Assembly: GCA_947505995.1 (NCBI GenBank)
Contig: CANNNB010000091.1
Span: 1-8,670, forward strand
DNA length: 8,670 nucleotides
Direction of reading: 5' to 3'
DNA from: Comamonadaceae bacterium
GTDB taxonomy: Bacteria; Pseudomonadota; Gammaproteobacteria; Burkholderiales; Burkholderiaceae
Of this stretch, positions 1 through 7,351 are shown piece after piece. The position numbers and the translations under genes were made by a program. The number at the start of each line of letters is the position of its first letter. Positions within the stretch are counted from its first letter, which is position 1. The notes below the pieces were generated by a model. The model worked only from the letters and a program-made list of their open reading frames with translations. It made no database searches and was not told the DNA's origin.

Positions 1-246
1 CTGAACCGTGAGCATGGTGTCGACGAATAGGCGATAACCCCTATTGGTCGGAATCCTGCCAGCCGATGTATGCGGGCTAGCAATCAGGCCCAACTCCTCA
101 AGGTCGGACATGACATTTCGAATGGTGGCAGGGGATAATTCAAGCCCAGAAGCCTTTGAGAGCGTGCGGGAACCCACAGGCTGGCCATCCGCAATGTAGC
201 GTTCAACCAGCGCTTTGAGTAATAACTTGGCACGATCATCTAGCAT
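1..246 (-). CDS. hrcA: Heat-inducible transcription repressor HrcA (N-terminal part, cut by window edge)
   Basis: HrcA represses chaperone operons such as groESL by binding the CIRCE operator; this role is family knowledge, and no CIRCE element is visible in this window. Only the first 82 codons are present; the gene continues beyond base 1. The translation begins [20 protein letters not shown] and shows the N-terminal winged-helix DNA-binding domain: [13 protein letters not shown] at residues 38-50 is the recognition-helix region, followed by the family hallmark HTSAGRIPT at 59-67 and GYR at 70-72. The start is fixed at the ATG at 246-244, because an in-frame TAA lies only 10 bases upstream (258-256) with no other start between. 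No clear Shine-Dalgarno sequence precedes it. It is divergent from nadK, an arrangement common in Burkholderiales. The dimerisation and inserted domains are outside the window. The identification is secure. Confidence 0.96.
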   Translation of the reverse strand, partial: MLDDRAKLLLKALVERYIADGQPVGSRTLSKASGLELSPATIRNVMSDLEELGLIASPHTSAGRIPTNRGYRLFVDTMLTVQ

Positions 247-274
247 TCGGTCATTTTAATGATGTAATTTGAGA
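247..274. promoter_or_regulatory. Short divergent spacer between hrcA and nadK
   Basis: This 28-base AT-rich gap separates two divergent start codons, so promoters for both genes must lie largely inside the opposite coding region or give very short leaders. On the plus strand TTTAAT at 255-260 resembles a -10 box (one mismatch to TATAAT). The best -35-like hexamer, TTGGCA at 227-232, lies inside hrcA, but the 22-base gap between them is too long for a normal sigma-70 promoter. On the minus strand TAAAAT (258-253) is also -10-like but lies only 6 bases before the hrcA start. No inverted repeat resembling CIRCE and no strong ribosome binding site is visible. The assignment as a regulatory region is inferred from gene orientation. 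Confidence 0.3.
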
Positions 275-1171
275 ATGAAATCTAAATTTCGTCATGTCGC
301 GTTATTTGGCAAGTACCACACCATGGTTACGAGCGCCGCTTTGGAAAGCTCACGCCGGGTTTTAGACGATGTTGCCCAATTTGTCAGCCGCATCGGCGCA
401 GAGGTGGTCATGGAAAAAGGCACCTCCGAACATTTGGGCCTCAGCCTCTACCCCACCCTCACCATGGCCGAGATTGGCAAGCAGTGCGATTTGGGCTTGG
501 TGGTGGGCGGTGACGGCACCATGCTAGGCATTGGCAGACAAGTTGCGCCTTTCGGGCTTCCACTCATTGGCATCAATCAAGGTCGTCTAGGCTTTATCAC
601 TGACATTCCCATTGAGGAATACGCCCAAACACTCAAGCCCATGCTCTTGGGCCATTTTGAAGAAGAGCAACGCAGCATGTTGCATGCGCAAGTTTGGCGC
701 GACAAGCATTGCGTCTTTGACGCCTTCGCCATGAACGACGTGGTGGTGAACCGCGGTGCCACCTCTGGCATGGTAGAGCTGCGCATTGAAGTTGACGGCC
801 GCTTTGTGGCCACTCAGCGCGCAGACGGCTTGATTGTGGCCACGCCCACTGGCTCTACGGCCTATTCTTTGTCGGCTGGTGGCCCCTTGATGCACCCCAA
901 CTTGGGGGGCTGGGTCATTGCGCCTATTGCACCTCACACACTTTCAAACCGCCCCATCGTGCTGCCAGACACCTCCAAAATCAGCATTGAACTCGTATCT
1001 GGCCGCGACGCTAGCGCCAACTTTGACATGCAGTCATTGGCCAGCCTCATGATCGGCGATCAAATTACCGTAGAGCAGTCTTCCCACAAAGTGCGCTTTT
1101 TGCATCCTCAAGGCTGGAACTACTTTGACACCCTGCGCAAAAAAATGCACTGGAACGAGGGGGGTGTGTAA
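275..1171 (+). CDS. nadK: NAD kinase (ATP-NAD kinase)
   Basis: NAD kinase phosphorylates NAD+ to NADP+ in the cytosol, the only route to NADP. The protein is 298 residues, a normal length for the bacterial enzyme. The diagnostic GGDGT motif is at residues 78-82, the nucleotide-binding MNDVVV stretch at 153-158, and the glycine-rich TPTGSTAY followed by a GGP turn at about 190-204. The C-terminus ends HWNEGGV, a tail I associate with Burkholderiales. ATG at 275 is preferred. An in-frame TTG at 269 would add two residues, and an in-frame TGA at 260-262 rules out anything longer. No strong Shine-Dalgarno sequence precedes either start (only TGAGA directly before the ATG). recN begins 3 bases after its stop, so the two are almost certainly cotranscribed. 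Confidence 0.97.
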   Translation: MKSKFRHVALFGKYHTMVTSAALESSRRVLDDVAQFVSRIGAEVVMEKGTSEHLGLSLYPTLTMAEIGKQCDLGLVVGGDGTMLGIGRQVAPFGLPLIGINQGRLGFITDIPIEEYAQTLKPMLLGHFEEEQRSMLHAQVWRDKHCVFDAFAMNDVVVNRGATSGMVELRIEVDGRFVATQRADGLIVATPTGSTAYSLSAGGPLMHPNLGGWVIAPIAPHTLSNRPIVLPDTSKISIELVSGRDASANFDMQSLASLMIGDQITVEQSSHKVRFLHPQGWNYFDTLRKKMHWNEGGV

Positions 1172-1174
1172 GCC

Positions 1175-2839
1175 ATGGCTTTGCGACACATCAGCTTGCG
1201 CGACTTTGTCATTGTTCGCGAACTCGACTTAAACCTCTCACAAGGTTTTAGCGTGCTCACTGGCGAAACGGGCGCTGGCAAATCCATTCTCATCGATGCC
1301 TTGCAAATGGCATTGGGCGAGCGCGCCGATTCGGGCGCCGTTAGAGAAGGCGCCGCTCGCTGCGAAGTGTCGGTCGAGTTTGATTGCCCTTCCCAAGCGC
1401 ACGCCATACTAGAAGATGCTGGCTTTGAAGTTTCAGACACTTTGCTTTTAAGACGCAGTGTGGACACCCAAGGCAAAAGTCGGGCCTGGGTCAATGGCAG
1501 TCAAGCCACCGCCACGCAATTGCGGGCCTTGGGCCAAATGCTGCTAGACATTCACGGCCAACACGCTTGGCAAAGTCTGACACGGCCAGACGCCGTGCGC
1601 GGCTTGCTTGACGCTTATGCAGGACTTAACACCGAAGGCCTTAAGTCTGCATGGCACGCCTGGCGCCAAGCACAGCAAACGGTTAAGACAGCACGCAATG
1701 CGCAAGATTCTTTAAGCCGAGAACAAGAACGCTTGGCTTGGCAAATTGGCGAACTCGACAAACTGGCACCAGCCTTGAATGAATGGGACGACTTGAACGC
1801 GCAGCACACAAGGCTGTCGCATGCGCAAGCCCTGATTGATGCAGGACAAACTGCCATTGGGTCGCTCGATGGCGACGAATCATCGCGCCTTGGCAGTGCC
1901 ACAGGCGCCTTAGGGCTGCTGTCTCAAGCCATTGCCCAGTTGCAAGATCAAGCACACGTAGAACCCGAATTTCAAAGCATTGCCGAGATTTTGCAATCCA
2001 GTCTTGCGCAAGCTGAAGACGCTGCGCACTCATTGCAAGCCTACTTGCGCAAAACCGATCTCGACCCCGATCGACTGAAAGAGCTTGATCAGCGCATGTC
2101 TCAGTGGTTGTCACTTGCGCGCAGATACAAGCGGCCACCACAAGAGCTGGCGGCCTTGTTGGCTGGCTGGAAACAAGAACTCAACGCGCTTGAAGCCGCC
2201 AGTGATTTAGAAGGCCTTGAAGCCAAAGAAAAGTCTGCTTCATTGGCCTATCAAGCCGAGGCTAAAAAGTTGTCTCAGCTGCGCAAAAAAGCAGCGCCCA
2301 AATTGGCACAAGCAGTTACAAGTGCCATGCAAAACCTGGGCATGCAAGGCGGCCGCTTTGAAGTGACTTTGATCAGCTTAGAACAAGCAGCCCAGCACGG
2401 TCTTGAAGACATTCAATTTTTAGTGGCAGGCCACGCGGGCAGCACGCCCAGGCCCGTTGGCAAGGTGGCATCGGGCGGCGAACTGTCACGCATTGCTTTG
2501 GCCATTGCTGTGACCACCAGCGAACTGGGCGAAGCCGGCACCCTGATTTTTGACGAAGTCGATTCAGGTGTCGGCGGGGCTGTGGCTGAAACAGTGGGCA
2601 GACTCATGAAACAACTGGGTATACACCGCCAAGTATTGGCCGTGACGCATTTGCCGCAAGTGGCCTCTTGCGCAGACCATCACTTGCTGGTGAGCAAGGC
2701 CAGTAGCAAAGAGGGTGTGAGTAGCAGCGTAACCCCCATCTCAGGCGAGCAACGCGTGACTGAAATTGCACGCATGCTAGGCGGTGAAAAATTATCGGCA
2801 ACCACGCTGGCACATGCCCGCGAAATGCTGACCAAGTAA
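1175..2839 (+). CDS. recN: DNA repair protein RecN (SMC-like ATPase)
   Basis: RecN is a cytosolic SMC-family ATPase that acts early in recombinational repair of double-strand breaks. The 554-residue length matches the family. The N-terminal head carries Walker A GETGAGKS at residues 30-37. The middle (roughly 150-370) is rich in Gln, Glu, Leu and Ala, as expected for the short coiled-coil arms. The C-terminal half of the head has the ABC signature SGGELS at 433-438, Walker B LIFDEVDSG starting at about 457 with D460 and E461, and the H-loop THLPQ with H492. All ATPase elements are intact. A purine-rich stretch ending in GAGGGGGG (1157-1164) lies upstream of the ATG inside the end of nadK. Transcription is probably from the nadK promoter, and no LexA-type site was seen upstream. 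Confidence 0.97.
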   Translation: MALRHISLRDFVIVRELDLNLSQGFSVLTGETGAGKSILIDALQMALGERADSGAVREGAARCEVSVEFDCPSQAHAILEDAGFEVSDTLLLRRSVDTQGKSRAWVNGSQATATQLRALGQMLLDIHGQHAWQSLTRPDAVRGLLDAYAGLNTEGLKSAWHAWRQAQQTVKTARNAQDSLSREQERLAWQIGELDKLAPALNEWDDLNAQHTRLSHAQALIDAGQTAIGSLDGDESSRLGSATGALGLLSQAIAQLQDQAHVEPEFQSIAEILQSSLAQAEDAAHSLQAYLRKTDLDPDRLKELDQRMSQWLSLARRYKRPPQELAALLAGWKQELNALEAASDLEGLEAKEKSASLAYQAEAKKLSQLRKKAAPKLAQAVTSAMQNLGMQGGRFEVTLISLEQAAQHGLEDIQFLVAGHAGSTPRPVGKVASGGELSRIALAIAVTTSELGEAGTLIFDEVDSGVGGAVAETVGRLMKQLGIHRQVLAVTHLPQVASCADHHLLVSKASSKEGVSSSVTPISGEQRVTEIARMLGGEKLSATTLAHAREMLTK

Positions 2840-2859
2840 ATTTTTAAGCCTTAGAATTT

Positions 2860-3717
2860 ATGGAAATCGTTCTTATCACTGGTATGTCTGGCTCAGGAAA
2901 ATCTGTGGCCTTGCGAGCCCTTGAAGACTCCGGTTTTTACTGCGTTGACAACTTGCCACCAGAGTTGCTCATTCCTTTTGCCGAGCTAGAGAAAAACCAA
3001 AAAGAAGAACGCGTGGCCATTGCCATTGATGTTCGCAGTGCAAGTTCATTGCCCATGATGCCCGGTCAATTGCAGACCTTGAAAAGTCTCGGCTTCAAAA
3101 TTACACCTATTTTCTTAGATGCATCTTCAGACACACTGCTTCGCCGATATTCAGAAAGCAGACGCCGCCATCCTTTGTCAGGTCGCAACGCCACTGAGGG
3201 CGAGTTGGCCCTGACGGAGTCGATTGAATACGAGCGTGAACTTCTCTCTCGTTTGCGTGAAAAATCTCACATTATTGACACCAGCTTTTTGCGTGCCCCT
3301 CAGTTGCAAAGCTATGTCAAATCTTTGGTCGACTCAACGGGTGCGAAACTCACCTTGGTGTTTGAATCGTTTGGGTTTAAACGTGGCATACCCATTGATG
3401 CAGACTACGTATTTGATGTGCGCATGTTGCCCAACCCGCACTACGAAAATGCGCTTCGCTCTTTAACGGGCAAAGATGAACCAGTTCAAAAATTTTTGGA
3501 CATCTATCCAGATGTGAAGCTCATGCAGTCGCACATTACAAGCTTTATAGAACACTGGCTACCCGCCCTTGAAAAAGACCACCGCAACTACATCACGGTG
3601 GCCATTGGCTGCACCGGAGGCCAGCATCGATCAGTCTATTTGGTTGAACAACTCAGCCAGCACTTCAGCACTGACTGGCTCACTCTCAAACGTCACAGAG
3701 AGTTAGAAAGCAAGTGA
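2860..3717 (+). CDS. rapZ: RapZ / YvcJ-family nucleotide-binding protein
   Basis: RapZ proteins bind GTP/ATP. In E. coli RapZ is also the RNA adapter that directs RNase E to the sRNA GlmZ and so controls glucosamine-6-phosphate synthase; that specific role should not be assumed here. The protein has 285 residues against 284 in E. coli. Walker A GMSGSGKS is at residues 8-15, followed by YCVDNLP at 27-33 and the beta-strand IAIDVRS at 54-60. The C-terminal domain contains FGFKRG at about 171-176, DVRMLPNPH at 186-194 and GCTGGQHRS at 250-258. The last residues (KRHRELESK) lack most of the basic cluster of the E. coli protein. The gene starts 20 bases after recN in an AT-rich spacer without an obvious Shine-Dalgarno sequence. 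Its 3' end overlaps mutY on the other strand by 25 bases. The hprK/ptsN genes often found beside it are not adjacent. Confidence 0.95.
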   Translation: MEIVLITGMSGSGKSVALRALEDSGFYCVDNLPPELLIPFAELEKNQKEERVAIAIDVRSASSLPMMPGQLQTLKSLGFKITPIFLDASSDTLLRRYSESRRRHPLSGRNATEGELALTESIEYERELLSRLREKSHIIDTSFLRAPQLQSYVKSLVDSTGAKLTLVFESFGFKRGIPIDADYVFDVRMLPNPHYENALRSLTGKDEPVQKFLDIYPDVKLMQSHITSFIEHWLPALEKDHRNYITVAIGCTGGQHRSVYLVEQLSQHFSTDWLTLKRHRELESK

Positions 3718-4760
3718 CGTACAGGCGTTGGCAGTCCCAACACCTTCCAATTCTTTTCCGACCACCATGCCCCAGATTGAGGCGTTTGTGGCGCCTGTTT
3801 GAGTTTGACTTTCACCACATGACAATGCAAATCTTTGTGGGTTAGGACATGCTTGAAAGCAGGCAACACAGAAACTTCGAGATTGCTAGGGTGTTTGGCA
3901 TTTGACTCAAATACCGTGCGCAAGGATGTTTCAGACTCAAAAACGGGCAAGCTGTAGAGGCTGGCCCATATTCCCTTAGACGGCCTTTTTTCTAGCCACA
4001 CTTCGCCCTTTGCGTTGTGCGCCAGCAATAGCCATAGCGCTTCGCTGCTGCGCTTAATTTTGCGCGTTTTGACGGGGAATTTCTCAGGCTCACCCTGGGC
4101 CAACGCTTGACATTCTTTTTTCACGGGGCAAACCTGGCAATTGGGTTTGCGCGGCAAACAAATGGTGGCACCCAAATCCATCAGTGCTTGCGAATAAGTC
4201 GGCATGGCCGTTTTTAACCGGCGCGTAGGCAAAGCATTTTCAGCCAGCTGCCACAATACTTTTTCGTTTTGGCTGACAGACAGGTCTGCGGCATAAGCCC
4301 ACACGCGGGTGAGTACCCGTTTGACATTGCCGTCCATGATGGCAACACGCTCAGAAAAGCAAAAAGATGCCACAGCAGCCGCTGTCGATCGACCGATTCC
4401 GGGCAAGGTAATTAACTCTGCCGCCGTAGCGGGAAACTTGCCAGCAAATCGAGACACGACATCCTTAGCGCACTGGTGCAAATTGCGAGCACGGCTGTAA
4501 TAACCCAAGCCACTCCACAAACCCATTACCTTGTCTTGGGGCGCTGCAGCCAAGTCGGCCACAGTTGGAAAGTGTTGGAGAAACTTGTCGTAGTAGTCAA
4601 GTACGGTACTCACCTGAGTTTGTTGCAGCATGATCTCAGACAACCACACACGGTAAGGGTCTTGGGTGTTTTGCCAAGGCAAGTGATGCCGGCCATGAAT
4701 CTTTTGCCAAGCCACCAAAGTCTCAGCCAGTGTGGGTCCTTCTTTCAATGCTTTTGACAT
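3693..4760 (-). CDS. mutY: A/G-specific adenine DNA glycosylase MutY
   Basis: MutY removes adenine mispaired with 8-oxoguanine, preventing G-to-T transversions. The chosen start gives 355 residues, against 350 in E. coli. The catalytic Glu is E42 in [10 protein letters not shown], the helix-hairpin-helix is [11 protein letters not shown] at 119-129, and the catalytic Asp is D143 in MDGNVKRV. The [4Fe-4S] cluster ligands are C201, C208, C211 and C217 (C-X6-C-X2-C-X5-C). A C-terminal NUDIX-like 8-oxoG recognition domain ends with the FKHVLTH motif at 302-308. An upstream ATG at 4820 would add 20 residues, but it lies inside the mutM zinc-finger coding region and fits the family poorly. The start at 4760 overlaps the mutM stop by 16 bases and has no clear Shine-Dalgarno sequence, suggesting translational coupling. 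Its end overlaps convergent rapZ. Confidence 0.96.
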   Translation of the reverse strand: MSKALKEGPTLAETLVAWQKIHGRHHLPWQNTQDPYRVWLSEIMLQQTQVSTVLDYYDKFLQHFPTVADLAAAPQDKVMGLWSGLGYYSRARNLHQCAKDVVSRFAGKFPATAAELITLPGIGRSTAAAVASFCFSERVAIMDGNVKRVLTRVWAYAADLSVSQNEKVLWQLAENALPTRRLKTAMPTYSQALMDLGATICLPRKPNCQVCPVKKECQALAQGEPEKFPVKTRKIKRSSEALWLLLAHNAKGEVWLEKRPSKGIWASLYSLPVFESETSLRTVFESNAKHPSNLEVSVLPAFKHVLTHKDLHCHVVKVKLKQAPQTPQSGAWWSEKNWKVLGLPTPVRHLLSNSL

Positions 4761-5560
4761 ACGGGACAGAAAAATGTTGAGCGCTGGCCTTGCACAATTT
4801 GTTTGATGGGTGTGCTGCATGTTCTGCAGGGCAAGCCTGCTCTGCCATACACCGAGGCCTCGAGTTGAAAGTACCCTGTTTTGCCTTGTGCATTGACAAA
4901 ATCTTTCAGACTGCTGCCGCCTTGTTCAACGGCTCTGGCCAGCACTTGCCTGATGGCGGCATGCAATTTGGCCACCCGGGGCGCACTTAATTTATGGGCT
5001 TTGACTGTAGGTCGAATACCCGACATGAACAGGGCTTCAGATGCATAAATATTGCCAACACCCACCACCACATCGCCTGCCAACAAGACTTGTTTGATGG
5101 GGGCTGCGCGTTTTTTCAAGCCTTGCTGAAAGAGCTTGAGTTCAAAGCCATCTGTGAGAGGTTCCATGCCCAACTTGCCCAGTAGCTTGGCGGCTGGTTC
5201 ATGCTGTTCGGAGTTTGACCAAACAGCCGCGCCAAAGCGGCGTGGATCGTGCAAACGCAGAACCCCTTTTGTGGTGACCAAATCCATGTGGTCGTGCTTA
5301 CCTGCTAAAGCTTGCGATGCTGCAAAATTTAGGCTCCCTGACATGCCCAAATGCAGCATCAAAATACCTCGGTCCATGTCCAACAAAAGGTACTTTCCAC
5401 GGCGCCTGACGCGCAGCACACTTTGCCCAACCAAAAGAGTGGGTGAAACACCGAGCGGCCACCTCAAGGGCTTGCCCATGTGCATGGCCAAAACTTGAGC
5501 TCCGGCAATCCGGCTGGCAAAACTCAGTCTGGTGACTTCAACTTCTGGCAATTCAGGCAT
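4745..5560 (-). CDS. mutM: Formamidopyrimidine-DNA glycosylase (Fpg/MutM)
   Basis: MutM excises 8-oxoguanine and formamidopyrimidines opposite cytosine and nicks the strand by beta,delta-elimination. The 271 residues match the family. The mature N-terminus is the catalytic Pro2 with Glu3 in MPELPEVE, which fixes the start because Pro2 must follow the initiator Met; an in-frame TAA lies 9 bases upstream. Lys56 in RRRGKY corresponds to the family's conserved K57. DPRRFG is at 105-110 and N170 sits in GVGNIYASE of the helix-two-turn-helix. The C-terminal zinc finger has C245, C248, C265 and C268 (C-X2-C-X16-C-X2-C) with Arg260 in the loop. All catalytic and metal-binding residues are present. 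It overlaps mutY by 16 bases, placing both 8-oxoG glycosylases in one transcription unit. Confidence 0.97.
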   Translation of the reverse strand: MPELPEVEVTRLSFASRIAGAQVLAMHMGKPLRWPLGVSPTLLVGQSVLRVRRRGKYLLLDMDRGILMLHLGMSGSLNFAASQALAGKHDHMDLVTTKGVLRLHDPRRFGAAVWSNSEQHEPAAKLLGKLGMEPLTDGFELKLFQQGLKKRAAPIKQVLLAGDVVVGVGNIYASEALFMSGIRPTVKAHKLSAPRVAKLHAAIRQVLARAVEQGGSSLKDFVNAQGKTGYFQLEASVYGRAGLPCRTCSTPIKQIVQGQRSTFFCPVCQKH

Positions 5561-5635
5561 GGATTCGCTTTAAATACAAGGTGAAATTGGGGACCTGGGG
5601 CAACTCAAACTCAGCCCGTGGATTATGATGGCTTC
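5561..5635. promoter_or_regulatory. Divergent spacer between mutM and the TPR gene, likely holding both promoters
   Basis: These 75 bases separate divergent start codons and are the only place for dedicated promoters of both units outside coding sequence. On the plus strand TATGAT at 5624-5629 is one mismatch from TATAAT, but it lies so close to the ATG at 5636 that it would give an almost leaderless message. On the minus strand TTGCCC (5603-5598) with TGTATT (5578-5573) is a weak sigma-70-like pair with an overlong 19-base gap. No inverted repeat or operator was recognised. The promoter function is inferred from orientation, and the exact boxes are uncertain. Confidence 0.35.
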
Positions 5636-7336
5636 ATGAAATATTGGTTCTCCTCTTTCGCATTGGTCTGGGCTACAACAGGTGTATGTGCCGAGCCGCC
5701 CGTGCAAAACTCCAACCTCAATGCGGTTTTGTTCTACCAATTGTTGTTGGGCGAACTTAATGTGCGTGCTGGAGAACCCGGCTCGGGTTTTGCCATCATT
5801 TTGGATGCGGCCAGAAAAACAAAAGACGAGGCTTTGTTTCAGCGTGCTACCGAATTGGCCCTTCAATCCAGATCTGGTGAGGCCGCTTTGCAGGCCGCCA
5901 AAAATTGGAAGACCAGTCTGCCTGAGTCCCAAGAAGCCAATCGCTACATCTTGCAAATACTGCTGGCACTCAACCGCATCGATGAAGCTGGGCGCGCATT
6001 AAAGAGCAGCATCGCCAATTTGCCCATTCAAGAGCAATCGGCAGCCATTGGCTCCATACCCCGCGTGTTTGGTCGTTTGCCAGACAAGAATTTAGCGGCC
6101 AAAGTGGTCGAGCAAGCGCTTAGCACGGCCATTCAAAACCCCGAAACCGCTGCAACTGCATGGACCACCATTGGCCGCATGAAACGCGATGCCGGTGAGA
6201 TTCAGCCAGCTGCCGAGGCTGCTAGGGCCGGTCATGCAGCCAACCAAAAAGCCCCTGGGCCCATCATGTTGGCAATGAGTCTTCTAAATGTGGTGCCCGG
6301 CGAAGTGCAATCCATGATTTCTCAATACATGGCTGGTGATGCTTTACCTGACTTGCGACTAGGCTATGCCCGTACTTTGATTGACCTTAACCAAATGCAA
6401 CCTGCTTTGGCGCAACTCAATCAACTCTCGCAACAGCACCCTAACTTTGCCGCTGGGTGGTTGTTTTTGGGCTTGCTGCAAAGCGATTTGTCACAAGTTT
6501 TGCAATCTGAACAGTCTCTCAAACAATACATCAAGCTGATCGACAACGCCAAAGACCCTGATCAATCAGGTGGCCTGTCTGAAGCCTTCCTGGTGTTGTC
6601 GCAGTTGGCACAAAAACAAGGACGGTTGGCAGAAGCCGACGAGTGGCTAGCGCGTATTCCTCCAAGCGCCGACCCCCTTAAAGTCGCAAGCCGGCGCGCT
6701 GCATTGTTGGCGCAGCAAGGGCGCAAGGCCGAGGGGCTTAAGGTACTTGAACAAGTCAATGCAAACAATCCGCAAGTTGCACGCCAAAAGGCTTTGGCCA
6801 TTTCGCAGTGGCTAAGGGAAGACAAACAATTTAATGCCGCATTAACCGCCATTGAACAGGCGGTTGCGCAATATCCGTCAGATACCGATTTGCAGTCCGA
6901 AATGGCCATGGTCTGTGAAAAATTAGGTCGCTATGACCAAATGGAAAACCTTTTGCGCGTCATCATGAAGGTAAAACCGTCAGACCCTCATGCTTTCAAT
7001 GCTTTGGGCTATTCACTGGCCGATCGAAAAACAAGGCTTGATGAAGCACGTGAACTGATTCTCAAAGCCTTGCAGTTAGCGCCCCGGGACCCCTTTATTC
7101 AAGACAGTCTGGGTTGGCTGGAATACCGTGCTGGCAACTCGGCTGAAGCCATCCGAATTTTGGAAGAGGCGTACAAGTCTCGCCCCGACGCAGAGATTGC
7201 CGCTCATCTTGGTGAGGTTTATTGGCAAACTGGTCAAAAAGACAAAGCAGGCTCGGTATGGCGCGAAGGCCTGATGCTCAAGTCTGACAACGATACCCTG
7301 CTTGAAACTCTCAAGCAATTCAAGTTCAAACCTTGA
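5636..7336 (+). CDS. Exported TPR-repeat protein, positional counterpart of Pseudomonas LbcA
   Basis: The protein is a 566-residue tetratricopeptide-repeat protein preceded by a signal peptide. Residues 1-19 (ending TTGVCA, then EPP) look like a type I signal: a short basic start, a hydrophobic core, and V-C-A at -3 to -1. The C18 context (T-G-V-C) is a poor lipobox, so the protein is probably soluble in the periplasm. Degenerate helical repeats fill residues about 30-400. Clearer TPRs follow at about 412-445, 450-483, 486-519 and 520-552, the second starting DPHAFNALGY. The gene directly precedes lolB and ispE, as does PA4667/LbcA in Pseudomonas aeruginosa, the TPR lipoprotein partner of the protease CtpA. 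A scaffold role in envelope proteolysis is therefore plausible but unproven. The ATG at 5636 is preferred over the in-frame GTG at 5618, because only the former puts the signal peptide at the N-terminus. Confidence 0.88.
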   Translation: MKYWFSSFALVWATTGVCAEPPVQNSNLNAVLFYQLLLGELNVRAGEPGSGFAIILDAARKTKDEALFQRATELALQSRSGEAALQAAKNWKTSLPESQEANRYILQILLALNRIDEAGRALKSSIANLPIQEQSAAIGSIPRVFGRLPDKNLAAKVVEQALSTAIQNPETAATAWTTIGRMKRDAGEIQPAAEAARAGHAANQKAPGPIMLAMSLLNVVPGEVQSMISQYMAGDALPDLRLGYARTLIDLNQMQPALAQLNQLSQQHPNFAAGWLFLGLLQSDLSQVLQSEQSLKQYIKLIDNAKDPDQSGGLSEAFLVLSQLAQKQGRLAEADEWLARIPPSADPLKVASRRAALLAQQGRKAEGLKVLEQVNANNPQVARQKALAISQWLREDKQFNAALTAIEQAVAQYPSDTDLQSEMAMVCEKLGRYDQMENLLRVIMKVKPSDPHAFNALGYSLADRKTRLDEARELILKALQLAPRDPFIQDSLGWLEYRAGNSAEAIRILEEAYKSRPDAEIAAHLGEVYWQTGQKDKAGSVWREGLMLKSDNDTLLETLKQFKFKP

Positions 7337-7351
7337 TGGGCTGAGGGCAAG

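Noticed and set aside
240..254. Four-codon upstream frame (ATG ACC GAA TGC TAG, minus) overlapping the hrcA start
   Set aside because: It resembles a leader frame coupled to hrcA, but it is very short, lacks a ribosome binding site and is easily explained by chance.
587..937. 116-codon open frame on the minus strand inside nadK
   Set aside because: It is antisense to the conserved NAD kinase core, shows no motif, and overlaps another shadow frame (577-813) on the same strand.
1139..1145. A7 run near the end of nadK as a possible frameshift site
   Set aside because: The annotated frame continues into the conserved HWNEGGV terminus, and no stimulatory structure or useful alternative frame follows.
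1120..1494. 124-codon open frame on the minus strand across the nadK-recN junction
   Set aside because: It spans two genuine genes in antisense, is low-complexity Ser/Lys/Arg rich, and has no family resemblance.
1683..2141. 152-codon open frame on the minus strand inside recN
   Set aside because: It lies wholly antisense to a clearly conserved RecN, has a Cys/Arg/Ala-rich composition without recognisable domains, and has no ribosome binding site or gene context. It is a codon-bias shadow.
4761..4820. Longer MutY N-terminus starting at the ATG at 4820
   Set aside because: The extra 20 residues fall within the mutM zinc-finger coding sequence. The start at 4760 already places the LPWQ motif at nearly the same distance from the N-terminus as in E. 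coli MutY.
5618..5635. GTG start at 5618 for the TPR protein
   Set aside because: It would place MDYDGF in front of the signal peptide, moving acidic residues to the N-terminus. The ATG at 5636 gives a normal signal sequence.
7337..7351. Possible terminator between the TPR gene and lolB
   Set aside because: The 15 bases contain the lolB ribosome binding site (GAGGG) and no hairpin with a T-tract; the genes are probably cotranscribed.
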